From JADGRF01 sp036382515 (GTDB lineage: Bacteria > Myxococcota_A > Polyangia > Polyangiales > JAFGIB01): a stretch of 64,000 nt of DNA. The notes under the pieces are model-generated. The model was not told where the DNA came from and did not search any database. It worked only from the letters and a program-made list of their open reading frames with translations. Positions 49,531-57,569 of the stretch are shown here, in pieces (positions within the stretch are counted from its first letter, which is position 1; the number at the start of each line of letters is the position of its first letter). The stretch lies in NCBI GenBank assembly GCA_036382515.1, contig DASVHQ010000289.1:1-64000 (forward strand), written 5' to 3'. The translations under genes were made by a program, and so were the position numbers.

Positions 49531-50700
49531 TCAGTGGGTCGTACGCACAGGGTTCTTCTTGTCGTCGGTTTCGGTCGGGGTGCGCAGCAGTACCTGCTCG
49601 AGCACCTCGAGCTCGAAGCCGTCGACGGCGACGATGCGGCTGACGCGGTTGGTGAGCACGCGCATCTTGCGCACGCCCAGGTCCATCAACACCTGCGAGC
49701 CGAAGCCGACTTCACGCAGCACGACCTCGTGCGCGGGTGCGGGCCGGATGCTCGTGGCCTCTCGCCCCAGGTGGTATTCGAGGTCCGAGGCCAGGTCGCC
49801 GCGCGGCGGGATGTAGAGAATCACGCCCTTACCTTCTTGCTCGATGCGCGCGATCGCCTCCGAAGCAAGCACGCGCGTGCCGTGACGCGCACCAAACACG
49901 TCGCCCAGCACGGAACCCATCTGCACGCGCACCAGCGTCGGTGACGCGTCGATCTCGCCGAGCGTCAGCGCCAACATTTGGTTGTAGCCGCGGTCGCCCT
50001 CGGTCTCGTAGACGTGTAGCTGCCAGGCGCGCTGGCCAGGCGGCAGCGCGATCTCTCCGCTCGAGACCTTGCGGACCAGTCGCTCGTTCTGCAGCCGGTA
50101 CTGGATCAGATCGGCGATCGACAAGATCCGCAACCCGTGGGTCTGGGCGAAGCGCTCGAGGTCGCTCATGCGCGCCATGCTGCCGTCGTCGTTCATGATC
50201 TCGCAGATCACGCCTGCCGGGCTGCGCCCGGCGAGTCGCGCGAGGTCGACCGAGCCTTCGGTGTGACCCGCTCGCTGCAGCACGCCACCGGACGCCGCAC
50301 GCAGCGGGAAGATGTGCCCCGGGCTCACGATGTCGTCGGCCTTGGCGCGCTTGGCGACGGCGACCTTCACGGTGTGCGCACGGTCGGCCGCGCTGATGCC
50401 CGTGGTGACTCCGTGTCGGGCCTCGATCGAGACCGTGAACGCCGTGCCGCTCTTGGTCTGGTTGTCGTCGACCATCATGGGTAAGCCGAGCTCATCCACC
50501 TTGCCGGGCTCGAGCGTGAGGCAGATCAGACCGCGTCCGAAGCGGGCCATGAAGTTCACAGCGTCGGGCGTCACGAGGTCGGCGGCCATCACGAGGTCGC
50601 CCTCGTTCTCGCGTTGCTCGTCGTCGACCATGACAACCATCTTGCCGGCCGCGATGTCTTCGAGCGCGCGATGCACGCGTTCGATGGCGTTACTACGCAT
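49531..50700 (-). CDS. ribB: 3,4-Dihydroxy-2-butanone-4-phosphate synthase fused to a degenerate GTP cyclohydrolase II domain (RibBX-like)
   Basis: The N-terminal domain (1-205) is a complete RibB: DDEQRENEGDLVMAAD, TGISAADRAHTV, GHIFPLRAASGGVLQRAGHTEGSVDLARLAG with metal and substrate residues. The C-terminal half aligns with GTP cyclohydrolase II, but the zinc cysteines are gone: the CLTGDVFGSxRCDCG motif reads SVLGDVFGARHGTRV, and the RQEGRG motif reads IPPRGD. So this half should not hydrolyse GTP, as described for the RibBX class. ATG 50700 follows AGGA at 7 bases and gives 389 residues. A real ribA must lie elsewhere in the genome. Confidence 0.9.
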   Translation of the reverse strand: MRSNAIERVHRALEDIAAGKMVVMVDDEQRENEGDLVMAADLVTPDAVNFMARFGRGLICLTLEPGKVDELGLPMMVDDNQTKSGTAFTVSIEARHGVTTGISAADRAHTVKVAVAKRAKADDIVSPGHIFPLRAASGGVLQRAGHTEGSVDLARLAGRSPAGVICEIMNDDGSMARMSDLERFAQTHGLRILSIADLIQYRLQNERLVRKVSSGEIALPPGQRAWQLHVYETEGDRGYNQMLALTLGEIDASPTLVRVQMGSVLGDVFGARHGTRVLASEAIARIEQEGKGVILYIPPRGDLASDLEYHLGREATSIRPAPAHEVVLREVGFGSQVLMDLGVRKMRVLTNRVSRIVAVDGFELEVLEQVLLRTPTETDDKKNPVRTTH

Positions 50701-50817
50701 GTGTGTTCCTCGGCTGTGCGTCCCGGGGTACGCGGGTGACGTAGACATAGCGTCCCGGGCACATGGGGTCCAGGGTAGCGTCTTTCCGCGCCCTCCAAGA
50801 CTGAACGCGCGTGAGGG

Positions 50818-51936
50818 TCAACGCACGGTTGCAACGTGATCGAGGTCGCCCGTGAAGAGCACATCATCCCCATGTCGCTCGATGCGCAGGGCGCGCAGCT
50901 GCCAAGCCTGCGCGATCAGCCTTCGACCCTTGCCCTGGGCGAGCGGGACGGCGCGTGCGTCACCCAGGAGCTTGGGCGCGACCCAGATCGCGGCGCGGTC
51001 GACGAGGCCCGCGTCGAGCAACGCCCCGTGGACCTGCGCGCCCCCTTCGACGAGCAAGCGCACCACGTCGCGCTTCGCGAGCTCGCGCAGCACGCGGCGC
51101 AGGTGGAGCCCGCCACCTCGGCTCGCGGGCACCTCGACGAGCTCGATGCCTGCCTTGGCCAGCGCACGCGCCTTGGCTGCGCTCGCCGCCTTGGCGTGGA
51201 AGATCACGGTGCGGACTTGATCGGCGCTTTGCACCAGCTTCGAGCGCAGCGGCGTGCGCAGGTGTGAGTCGAGCACGACGCGCATCGGATTGCGGCCACG
51301 TACCCGGCGCACGGTCAGCTCCGGATTGTCTGCGAGCACGGTGCCCACGCCGACCAGCACGGCGTCGGACTTGGCGCGCAGCTGGTGTGCGTGCTTGCGC
51401 GCTCGCTCGCCCGTGATCCACTTGGAATCGCCGCCGCGCGCGGCCAGCCGCCCGTCGAGCGTGACCGCCGCCTTGAGCGTCACGTACGGCATGCGGTGCA
51501 GCATGAACTTCTCGAAGTCGGCGATCAGCCAGCGCGCGCGCTCGCGCTCCACGCCGAGCACCACCTTCACGCCGTTGCGCCGCAGCCGCCGCGAGCTGCC
51601 GGGTACGTGCGGTGCCGGGTCTTCGCAGCCGACCACGACGCGCGCGATTCCGGCGGCGACAATGGCCTCGGTGCAGGGCGGCGTGCGGCCATGATGATTG
51701 CAGGGCTCGAAGGTCACGTAGAGCGTGGCGCCGCGCGCGCGCTTGCCGGCCAGCTGCAGCGCGACCACCTCGGCGTGCGGGCCACCACAGCGCGCGTGGT
51801 AGCCCACGCTGATGATCTCGGTGCCGCGCGCCACGACCGCGCCCACGTGGGGGTTTGGGCTGGGGTCGCCGCGCTCGGCCGCACGCAGCGCGCGCCGCAT
51901 CATGCGCGTGTCGAGCTTTTCGTGCGCGTCACTCAC
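50818..51936 (-). CDS. ribD: Bifunctional riboflavin biosynthesis deaminase/reductase RibD
   Basis: The deaminase domain (1-150) has the zinc motifs GPHAEVVAL and EPCNHHGRTPPCTEAI after PNPHVGAVV. The reductase domain (150-372) begins MPYVTLKAAVTLDGRLA and includes SKWITGERARKHAHQLRAKSDAVLVGVGTVLADNPELTVR and LLVEGGAQVHGALLDAGLVD. Length 372 is normal. The start overlaps the nrdR stop by 8 bases. In many relatives ribE would follow; here the next gene is ribB after 117 bases (50701-50817), a gap in which I see no FMN riboswitch. Confidence 0.96.
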   Translation of the reverse strand: MSDAHEKLDTRMMRRALRAAERGDPSPNPHVGAVVARGTEIISVGYHARCGGPHAEVVALQLAGKRARGATLYVTFEPCNHHGRTPPCTEAIVAAGIARVVVGCEDPAPHVPGSSRRLRRNGVKVVLGVERERARWLIADFEKFMLHRMPYVTLKAAVTLDGRLAARGGDSKWITGERARKHAHQLRAKSDAVLVGVGTVLADNPELTVRRVRGRNPMRVVLDSHLRTPLRSKLVQSADQVRTVIFHAKAASAAKARALAKAGIELVEVPASRGGGLHLRRVLRELAKRDVVRLLVEGGAQVHGALLDAGLVDRAAIWVAPKLLGDARAVPLAQGKGRRLIAQAWQLRALRIERHGDDVLFTGDLDHVATVR

Positions 51937-52399
51937 TGTCGTTCTTCGGCTGCGTCAGCAGGTGTGAGAGCTCGGCCATGAACTCGTGGATGTCCTTGAA
52001 ACTTCGGTACACGCTCGCGAAGCGCACGTAGGCCACCTGGTCGAGCTCCTTCAAGCCGCGCATCACGACTTCGCCGATGCGCGACGAGTCGATCTCCTTG
52101 TCGCCCGACTCCACCAGATCACGCTCGATCTTGTCGACCAGCGCCTCGAGCTTGTCGAAGGGCACCGGGCGCTTCTCGCAGGCGCGGCGCAGGCCGGCCA
52201 TCACCTTCAGGCGGTCGAAAGGCTCGCGCCGGCCGTCTTTCTTCACGACCATCGGCAGCACCAGCTCGATGCGCTCGTAGGTCGTGAAGCGACGCGTGCA
52301 GCGCTCGCACTCACGGCGGCGGCGCGTCACCTCGTCGCCCTGTGAGAGGCGTGAGTCGATCACCTTGTTGTCGATGCAGGCACAGAACGGGCACTTCAT
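51929..52399 (-). CDS. nrdR: Transcriptional repressor NrdR
   Basis: Regulator of ribonucleotide reductase genes that senses dNTP/ATP through an ATP-cone. The N-terminal zinc ribbon is MKCPFCACIDNKVIDSR with the second pair in RECERCTRRFTTYERIE. The ATP-cone follows: VVKKDGRREPFDRLKVMAGLRRACEKRPV and YVRFASVYRSFKDIHEF. 156 residues, the usual size. nrdR-ribD is a common order. Confidence 0.97.
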   Translation of the reverse strand: MKCPFCACIDNKVIDSRLSQGDEVTRRRRECERCTRRFTTYERIELVLPMVVKKDGRREPFDRLKVMAGLRRACEKRPVPFDKLEALVDKIERDLVESGDKEIDSSRIGEVVMRGLKELDQVAYVRFASVYRSFKDIHEFMAELSHLLTQPKNDSE

Positions 52400-52439
52400 G
52401 GCGCGCGCAACCTAATACGATGGGGTGCCAGGGTTCAAC

Positions 52440-53747
52440 TCATGCTTGCTCCGAGGCCGGGCCACGCACCAAACGAACGACCGCCTCGACGTGCGCCGTC
52501 TGGGGAAACATGTCGAGCACGTGCGCGCGGTCAATCAGGAACCCGAGGGCACGCAGGGCACGCAAATCTCGCCCGAGCGTAGTCATGTGGCACGACACGT
52601 AAACGACGCGAGCCGGCTTGTGACGCGCGACGAGCGTGGCCAGTGATGCTGCGCCGGCGCGGGGCGGGTCCAGCACCAGCACGTCGAACCGTCCGGTCAC
52701 CTCGAGCTGCTCGGTGCTGCCCGCGATGACTCGTACGCTGGCAAGCCCGCGTTCGGCCAGGTTCGCGCGGCAGGACTCGGCCGCGCGTGCGTCGGCTTCC
52801 ACGGCGCAGAGCGAGGCCGCAAGCGGCGCCAGCGCCACCGTGAAGTTGCCGTGACCGGCGTACAGCTCGAGCACAGCGCTGCTGGCAGGCTGCGCGAGCT
52901 CCACCACCAGCTCCGAGAGGCGTCGGTTCACGGCGCTGTTGGCCTGTGAGAAGCCGGTCGCCGCGGCGCGCAACGGCAGACCATCGAGCCCCACGCTCTG
53001 TGCTTCCACCACGCCATAGGTCGCGGCAGCCCCCTGCTCCACGCGCAGCGCCACGCCGGCGATGCTCGGCTGCTCCGACAGCGTCTGCGCCGCCTTGTAC
53101 ACCTGGGACGTGGCGGGCTGGTCGCAGTCGACGCTCACGACCACCTGTTCGCCTCGCGCCCGCTGCAGCTCGATCTCACCCGTGCCTTGCAGGTGCGGGA
53201 GGAGCCGCGCTCGCACGGCGCCGAGGGCCGTGTCGAGCTGGGTCTCCAGCACCGGGCAGCTCGCGACATCGACGATCGTGTGCGACTGCGCGGCGCGGTA
53301 ACCGAGCAACACCTGCCCGCCGACGCGACGAAACGACATGCGCACCCGGCGCCGGTAGTGGAGCGCCGCGCCCACGTCTTCCATCACGGCGACCACGCCC
53401 GGTGCGCACACGCCTTCGATCGCGCGCTGCACGTGCGCGAGCTTGAGGCGGCGCGCGGCCGCGGCTTGCAGAGCCATCAACGGGCACCCGCCGCAGCGTT
53501 CGGCCAGCCCGCACGCGGGGGCGACTCGGTCGGGCGAGGCTTCGGTGACCTCGACGACGCTGCCGCGCAGCACGCCTTGGCTGCGCGCTTCCACGAGCAC
53601 GCGCACCTGCTCGCCGGGCAAGCCGCCGCGCGCCATCACCAGGCCCTGCTCGGTCTCGATCACCGCCTCGCCGGCCTGCGTCACATCCCGCACCCGCCCC
53701 GCGAGCGCGGGTTGCGACGAGCGGTTGGGTCGGGGGCGGCGGTTCAC
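52440..53747 (-). CDS. RlmD/TrmA-type 23S rRNA or tRNA (uracil-5)-methyltransferase
   Basis: SAM-dependent RNA methyltransferase, 435 residues. The N-terminus is a TRAM-like OB domain (DVTQAGEAVIETEQGLVMARGGLPGE). An iron-sulfur motif CGLAERCGGC (Cys-x5-Cys-x2-Cys) with a fourth cysteine in ASCPVLE indicates the RlmD/RumA subtype. The Rossmann domain has LELYAGHGNFTVALA, and the catalytic segments are VLDPPRAGA and YVSCHMTTLGRDL with the catalytic cysteine. The position modified cannot be deduced. It lies 40 bases after the mnmA... direction partner at 53777 on the same strand. Confidence 0.92.
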   Translation of the reverse strand: MNRRPRPNRSSQPALAGRVRDVTQAGEAVIETEQGLVMARGGLPGEQVRVLVEARSQGVLRGSVVEVTEASPDRVAPACGLAERCGGCPLMALQAAAARRLKLAHVQRAIEGVCAPGVVAVMEDVGAALHYRRRVRMSFRRVGGQVLLGYRAAQSHTIVDVASCPVLETQLDTALGAVRARLLPHLQGTGEIELQRARGEQVVVSVDCDQPATSQVYKAAQTLSEQPSIAGVALRVEQGAAATYGVVEAQSVGLDGLPLRAAATGFSQANSAVNRRLSELVVELAQPASSAVLELYAGHGNFTVALAPLAASLCAVEADARAAESCRANLAERGLASVRVIAGSTEQLEVTGRFDVLVLDPPRAGAASLATLVARHKPARVVYVSCHMTTLGRDLRALRALGFLIDRAHVLDMFPQTAHVEAVVRLVRGPASEQA

Positions 53748-53776
53748 GGGCGAGTTATAGCAGTCGGTCCGGAGTC

Positions 53777-54841
53777 CTAGACGATGTAGCCGCCGCCGAC
53801 GACCCGGTCACCCGCGTAGACGACCGCCGCCTGTCCCGGCGCGATGGCCTGCTGGGGCGTCGTGAAGTGCGCAAAGAATCCGGACTCGGTGGGCGTGACC
53901 AGCGCTTCGGCGGCGCTGTGGTGCGAGCGGATCCGCACCTGGCCCTGGAACGGCGTGGCCGGCTTGGCCGCCGTCCACACCACCGACTGCGCTTGCAACT
54001 CCCCGCGCGACAACGCTTCCGCGGAGCCGACCACGACCTGCCGCGTATCGGGTATCACCTTCAGAACGTAGCGTGGAGTCGGCCCCGGTATTCCGATGCC
54101 GCGCCGCTGCCCGATGGTGAAGCCTTCGACCCCCTGGTGTTTGCCCAGCACCCTTCCTGTGTCATCCACGATGTCGCCGGCCTGCCCTGCATCGGCGGCG
54201 TGTCGTTGGAGAAACCCGCGGATGTCGCCGTCCGGCACGAAGCACAGCTCCTGCGAGTCGGGCTTGTTCCAGTTGGGCAGGCCGAAGCGCTTGGCCACCT
54301 CGCGCGCGTCTTCCTTGCGCAGCTCGCCGAGCGGGAGCACGAGGTGCCGCAGCACATCCTGCGGCACGCCGAAGAGGAAGTAGCTCTGGTCCTTGTCGGG
54401 ATCGAGGCCGCGCAGCAGCTCCATGCTGCCATCCGCGTTCGGCTGCACGCGCGCGTAGTGCCCCGTGGCCAGTAGGCTCGCCCCGAAGCTCTGGGCCAAC
54501 TGCCACAGCCGGGCGAGCTTCACGTGTTGGTTGCACGCCACGCACGGGATCGGCGTCTTGCCTGCGAGGTTGGTCTCGATGAAGGGTTCGACCACCTGGC
54601 TGCGGAAGGCCTGGCGCTCGTCGATCACGTAGTGCGGCAGGCCAAGCAGGTCGCACGTGCGCCGCGCGTCGTCGCGATCCTCGGGCGCGCAGCAGCGGCC
54701 GACCTTGTCCTCACCTTCCGCGTCCCACAGGTGCAGGGTCACGCCCACCACCTCGTGGCCTTGCTCCTTGAGCAGCGCGGCGGCGAGGGACGAGTCTACA
54801 CCGCCGCTCATCGCGACAAGCACGCGTGTCGGGCTCGACAT
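53777..54841 (-). CDS. mnmA: tRNA-specific 2-thiouridylase MnmA
   Basis: Thiolates U34 of tRNA-Glu/Gln/Lys. The PP-loop VAMSGGVDSSLAA opens the protein, catalytic cysteines are in TPIPCVACNQHVK and ELCFVPDGD, and GHYARV and DQSYFLFGVPQ are family marks. ATG 54841 is taken because AGGAG lies 6 bases upstream, giving 354 residues; the frame extends to 54871. The sulfur donor in this pathway is a cysteine desulfurase, encoded 175 bases upstream. Confidence 0.96.
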   Translation of the reverse strand: MSSPTRVLVAMSGGVDSSLAAALLKEQGHEVVGVTLHLWDAEGEDKVGRCCAPEDRDDARRTCDLLGLPHYVIDERQAFRSQVVEPFIETNLAGKTPIPCVACNQHVKLARLWQLAQSFGASLLATGHYARVQPNADGSMELLRGLDPDKDQSYFLFGVPQDVLRHLVLPLGELRKEDAREVAKRFGLPNWNKPDSQELCFVPDGDIRGFLQRHAADAGQAGDIVDDTGRVLGKHQGVEGFTIGQRRGIGIPGPTPRYVLKVIPDTRQVVVGSAEALSRGELQAQSVVWTAAKPATPFQGQVRIRSHHSAAEALVTPTESGFFAHFTTPQQAIAPGQAAVVYAGDRVVGGGYIV

Positions 54842-55015
54842 GGGACGCTCCTGTTGCCGCATGGACGGCACGAGGTCAAGCAGGCTTTCTCTTCAAAGGA
54901 ACGCGATCGTCTCAGCGTACCGCACCGTGAAAACCTACAATTTCATGGCGTTCAGACCCGAAGCGCGGTTTGTGCTGAGGCTTTAGCCCGCGAGCTCGAC
55001 AGCACTTGAAGATTG

Positions 55016-56149
55016 TCACGCGGGCGGCCGCGCGACCACTCGGCGCAGCGCGGTCAGCACGGATTCCACATCACTTTCGGTGCTTTCGACGCCGAAGCTC
55101 AGACGCAGTGCCGAGCCAGCGCGCCACGCTTCGTCAGGGTACATGGCGGCCAACACGCGCGACGGCTCGCTTGTGCCGGAGGAGCATGCTGCGCCGCTGC
55201 TGCAGGCGATCCCTTCGATGTCGAGCGCAGCGATGAGCGCCTCGCCGCGCCAGCCGCGCCAGCTGGAGTTGCTGACGGTGGCCACGCGCGCGCCGTCGGC
55301 CGCGTTGCTGAGGCCGCCCAGTTCGCGCAGCCCACGCTCGACCGCGTCGCGTAGCGCTGCGATGCGAGGCTGGGCCGCCACGCGCTCCGCAGCCAGCTCG
55401 CATGCGAGACCGAAGCCGACTTGCGCCACGACGTCGGGGGTGCCGGCGCGTCGACCGCGTTCCTGCGCGCCGCCGAGCATGCGCGGCGAGAGCTGCACGC
55501 TCCTTCGCACCCACAGGGCGCCCGCGCCAGCCGGTCCTCCGAGCTTGTGCGCGGCGAAGGCCAGCACGTCGGCGCCGAGCGCGGCGACATTGACGGGTAA
55601 CTTACCCAGCGCCTGCGTGGCGTCGATGATGCACAGCGCACCCGCGCTCCGGCACGCCTCTGCGTAGGCCTGCACTGGCAAGATGGTCCCGGTTTCATGG
55701 TTGACCCACTGCACGACGAGCATGCGGGTGTCGGCCGTGAAGCACGCGCGTAGCGCGGCGGCGTCGGGAGCTCTGCCGGCGGGCACCGCGAACCACGAGA
55801 CCGTGGCTCGACCGGATGACTCGCAGTGGCGCAGCGGCTCGGCGGCTGCCGGATGCTCGATCGTGCTCGCGACTACGTGGACGGTTGACGCCGCCGGAAA
55901 GCTGTCCACCACGCCCAACACGCCGAGGTTGCATGCCTCCGTGCCGCCGCCGGTCAGCACCACGTCGGCGGGGCTCGCCCCGATGGCTGCCGCCACGTGC
56001 TGACGCGCCTGCTCGAGCAGTGCGCGACTCTGGCGGCCGGGGCCGTGGATGCTGGCAGGGTTCGCCCAGCCTTGCGCGCGCGCGGCGTCCATCGCGCAGA
56101 GCACACGCGGGTCGGTCGGCGTGGCCGCGTGGTGGTCGAGGTAGATCAG
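55016..56149 (-). CDS. Cysteine desulfurase (NifS/IscS family), probable CTG start
   Basis: PLP enzyme that takes sulfur from cysteine for tRNA thiolation or Fe-S clusters. The protein begins at the conserved IYLDHHAATPTDPRV. Other marks are VLTGGGTEACNLGVLG, QWVNHETGTILPV, DATQALGKLPVN, FAAHKLGGPAGAGALWVR with the PLP lysine, and the catalytic cysteine in SGAACSSGTSEPSRVLAAM. No ATG, GTG or TTG lies near the start; the only candidate is CTG 56149, overlapping the kinase stop as CTGA and preceded by GGGAG. The product has 377 residues, which fits the family. Confidence 0.9.
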   Translation of the reverse strand: MIYLDHHAATPTDPRVLCAMDAARAQGWANPASIHGPGRQSRALLEQARQHVAAAIGASPADVVLTGGGTEACNLGVLGVVDSFPAASTVHVVASTIEHPAAAEPLRHCESSGRATVSWFAVPAGRAPDAAALRACFTADTRMLVVQWVNHETGTILPVQAYAEACRSAGALCIIDATQALGKLPVNVAALGADVLAFAAHKLGGPAGAGALWVRRSVQLSPRMLGGAQERGRRAGTPDVVAQVGFGLACELAAERVAAQPRIAALRDAVERGLRELGGLSNAADGARVATVSNSSWRGWRGEALIAALDIEGIACSSGAACSSGTSEPSRVLAAMYPDEAWRAGSALRLSFGVESTESDVESVLTALRRVVARPPA

Positions 56150-57453
56150 GCCTGCGGCTCCCGGCGAGCGGGCCGCGGCCGCACTGTCAGCGAGATGGCG
56201 GTGCCGGGCAGATTCCGACCTGCCACGGTCTGCTGTGGCGGGCTGCGCACCTCGATGCTGCCGCCCAGGGCCTCGGCCACGTGGCGCGCATACGCCAAGC
56301 CCAGCCCGACGCCGCCGTGCATGCGCGTGCGCGATCCGTCGACCTGATAGAACGGCTCCAGGATGCGCTTCTGCTCTGCGTCCGAGATGCCCGGTCCGCT
56401 GTCGGCCACCACGACCTGATAGCGAGCTTCGGCGCTCTCGGTGCCGCCGACGCTGCGAATGCCGACGGCCACCTCGGCGCCACGCGGCGAGAACTTCGCG
56501 GCATTGTCGAGGATGTGCACCATGGCGCGGCGCAGCTTGTCGGGATCGCCGCGCGCGGGCATCTCCACCTGGACGTCTTCGCAGACCACGCGGATGCCGG
56601 CCTGCTTGAAGCGAGGCGCCGTCTCCGTGATGGCGCGCTGTACGACGTCGGCGAAGTCGTAGTTGCGCTCGTACAGGTGCAGCCTGCCGGTTTCCAGGTG
56701 GCTCACGTCGAGCAAGGTGTCGATCAGCGAGCGCAGCTTCTGGGTCGAGGTGCTGATCGACTCCAGGCACTTGCGCTGCAGCGGCGTGAGCGGGCCAGCC
56801 TCTTCGTCCAGCAGCAAGCGCAGATAGCCCACGACGGGCGTCATGGGCGTCGCGAACTCGTGGCTCAGGTTCTGCAAGAACATCTGCCGCAGCTGAGCGC
56901 TGGCCTCGAGCTTGGCGTTGGCCTGCGACAGGCCAGCGACGGTCTGCTCCAGGCGCCCGACGATCTTCTGGGAGCGCGTGCGCAGGATCTCGGCGCTGTC
57001 GCTGTCGCGTTCGGTGCGCTCACTGTGGCCGGCCAGGTACTTTGCCACCTGCTCCGCGAAGCGCTTGGCGTCGATCGGCTTTTCGATCAGGCCGTCGGCA
57101 CCCATGGCGAGGCTGGTCTCGCGGTCGCCCTCGGCGGTGATGGCCACGATGGGTTTGCCCTGCATGCTTGGCATGCCGCGCAGGCGCAGCGTGACCTCGT
57201 AGCCGTCGAGATCGGGGATGTTGATGTCGACGAGCACGGCGTCGGGGCGCTGTGCCTCGGCCAGCCGAATGCCCTCGAGGCCGCTCTCGGCGTCGATCAC
57301 CTCGTGGCCTGCGGCCGAGAGGAGCTTCCGAACGAGCAACCGGTTGACCGGGTCATCCTCGATGTGCAGGACGCGCGCCACGTCGGCGGAGCCTATCACC
57401 GGCGCGCCGACCACGTCGATTTCGATGCCAGTGCGTCGAGGTGAGCCGTTCAT
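56146..57453 (-). CDS. Receiver domain-histidine kinase fusion protein
   Basis: Cytosolic two-component protein of 435 residues from ATG 57453. The receiver domain comes first (about 27-145): LHIEDDPVNRLLVRKLL, phospho-acceptor in VLVDINIPDLDGYE, and the lysine in LIEKPIDA. A helical linker leads to HisKA with LSHEFATPMTPVVGYLRLL and the HATPase with DNAAKFSP, VVADSGPGIS and GLGLAYARHVAEALGG. There is no membrane segment. The input may be another kinase that phosphorylates the receiver. Its stop overlaps the probable start of the cysteine desulfurase. An upstream extension to 57576 is not conserved-looking. Confidence 0.93.
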   Translation of the reverse strand: MNGSPRRTGIEIDVVGAPVIGSADVARVLHIEDDPVNRLLVRKLLSAAGHEVIDAESGLEGIRLAEAQRPDAVLVDINIPDLDGYEVTLRLRGMPSMQGKPIVAITAEGDRETSLAMGADGLIEKPIDAKRFAEQVAKYLAGHSERTERDSDSAEILRTRSQKIVGRLEQTVAGLSQANAKLEASAQLRQMFLQNLSHEFATPMTPVVGYLRLLLDEEAGPLTPLQRKCLESISTSTQKLRSLIDTLLDVSHLETGRLHLYERNYDFADVVQRAITETAPRFKQAGIRVVCEDVQVEMPARGDPDKLRRAMVHILDNAAKFSPRGAEVAVGIRSVGGTESAEARYQVVVADSGPGISDAEQKRILEPFYQVDGSRTRMHGGVGLGLAYARHVAEALGGSIEVRSPPQQTVAGRNLPGTAISLTVRPRPARREPQA

Positions 57454-57569
57454 CCGTGCAGGCTTGCGTAGCGGCAGACGGCCCGGTATCTGGTCAGCCT
57501 GCGACGGCCCCTTTGCGTAGAACCCCGCACAGCCGTGCCGATCGCGCGCCGAGACCAAGAAACAACGAC

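Noticed and set aside
50701..50817. Search for an FMN riboswitch before ribB
   Set aside because: The gap is 117 bases and none of the conserved RFN element segments are visible.
55016..56770. 584-residue version of the cysteine desulfurase starting at 56770
   Set aside because: The first 200 residues are an Arg-rich shadow of the histidine kinase in another frame; the NifS homology starts only at about 56149.
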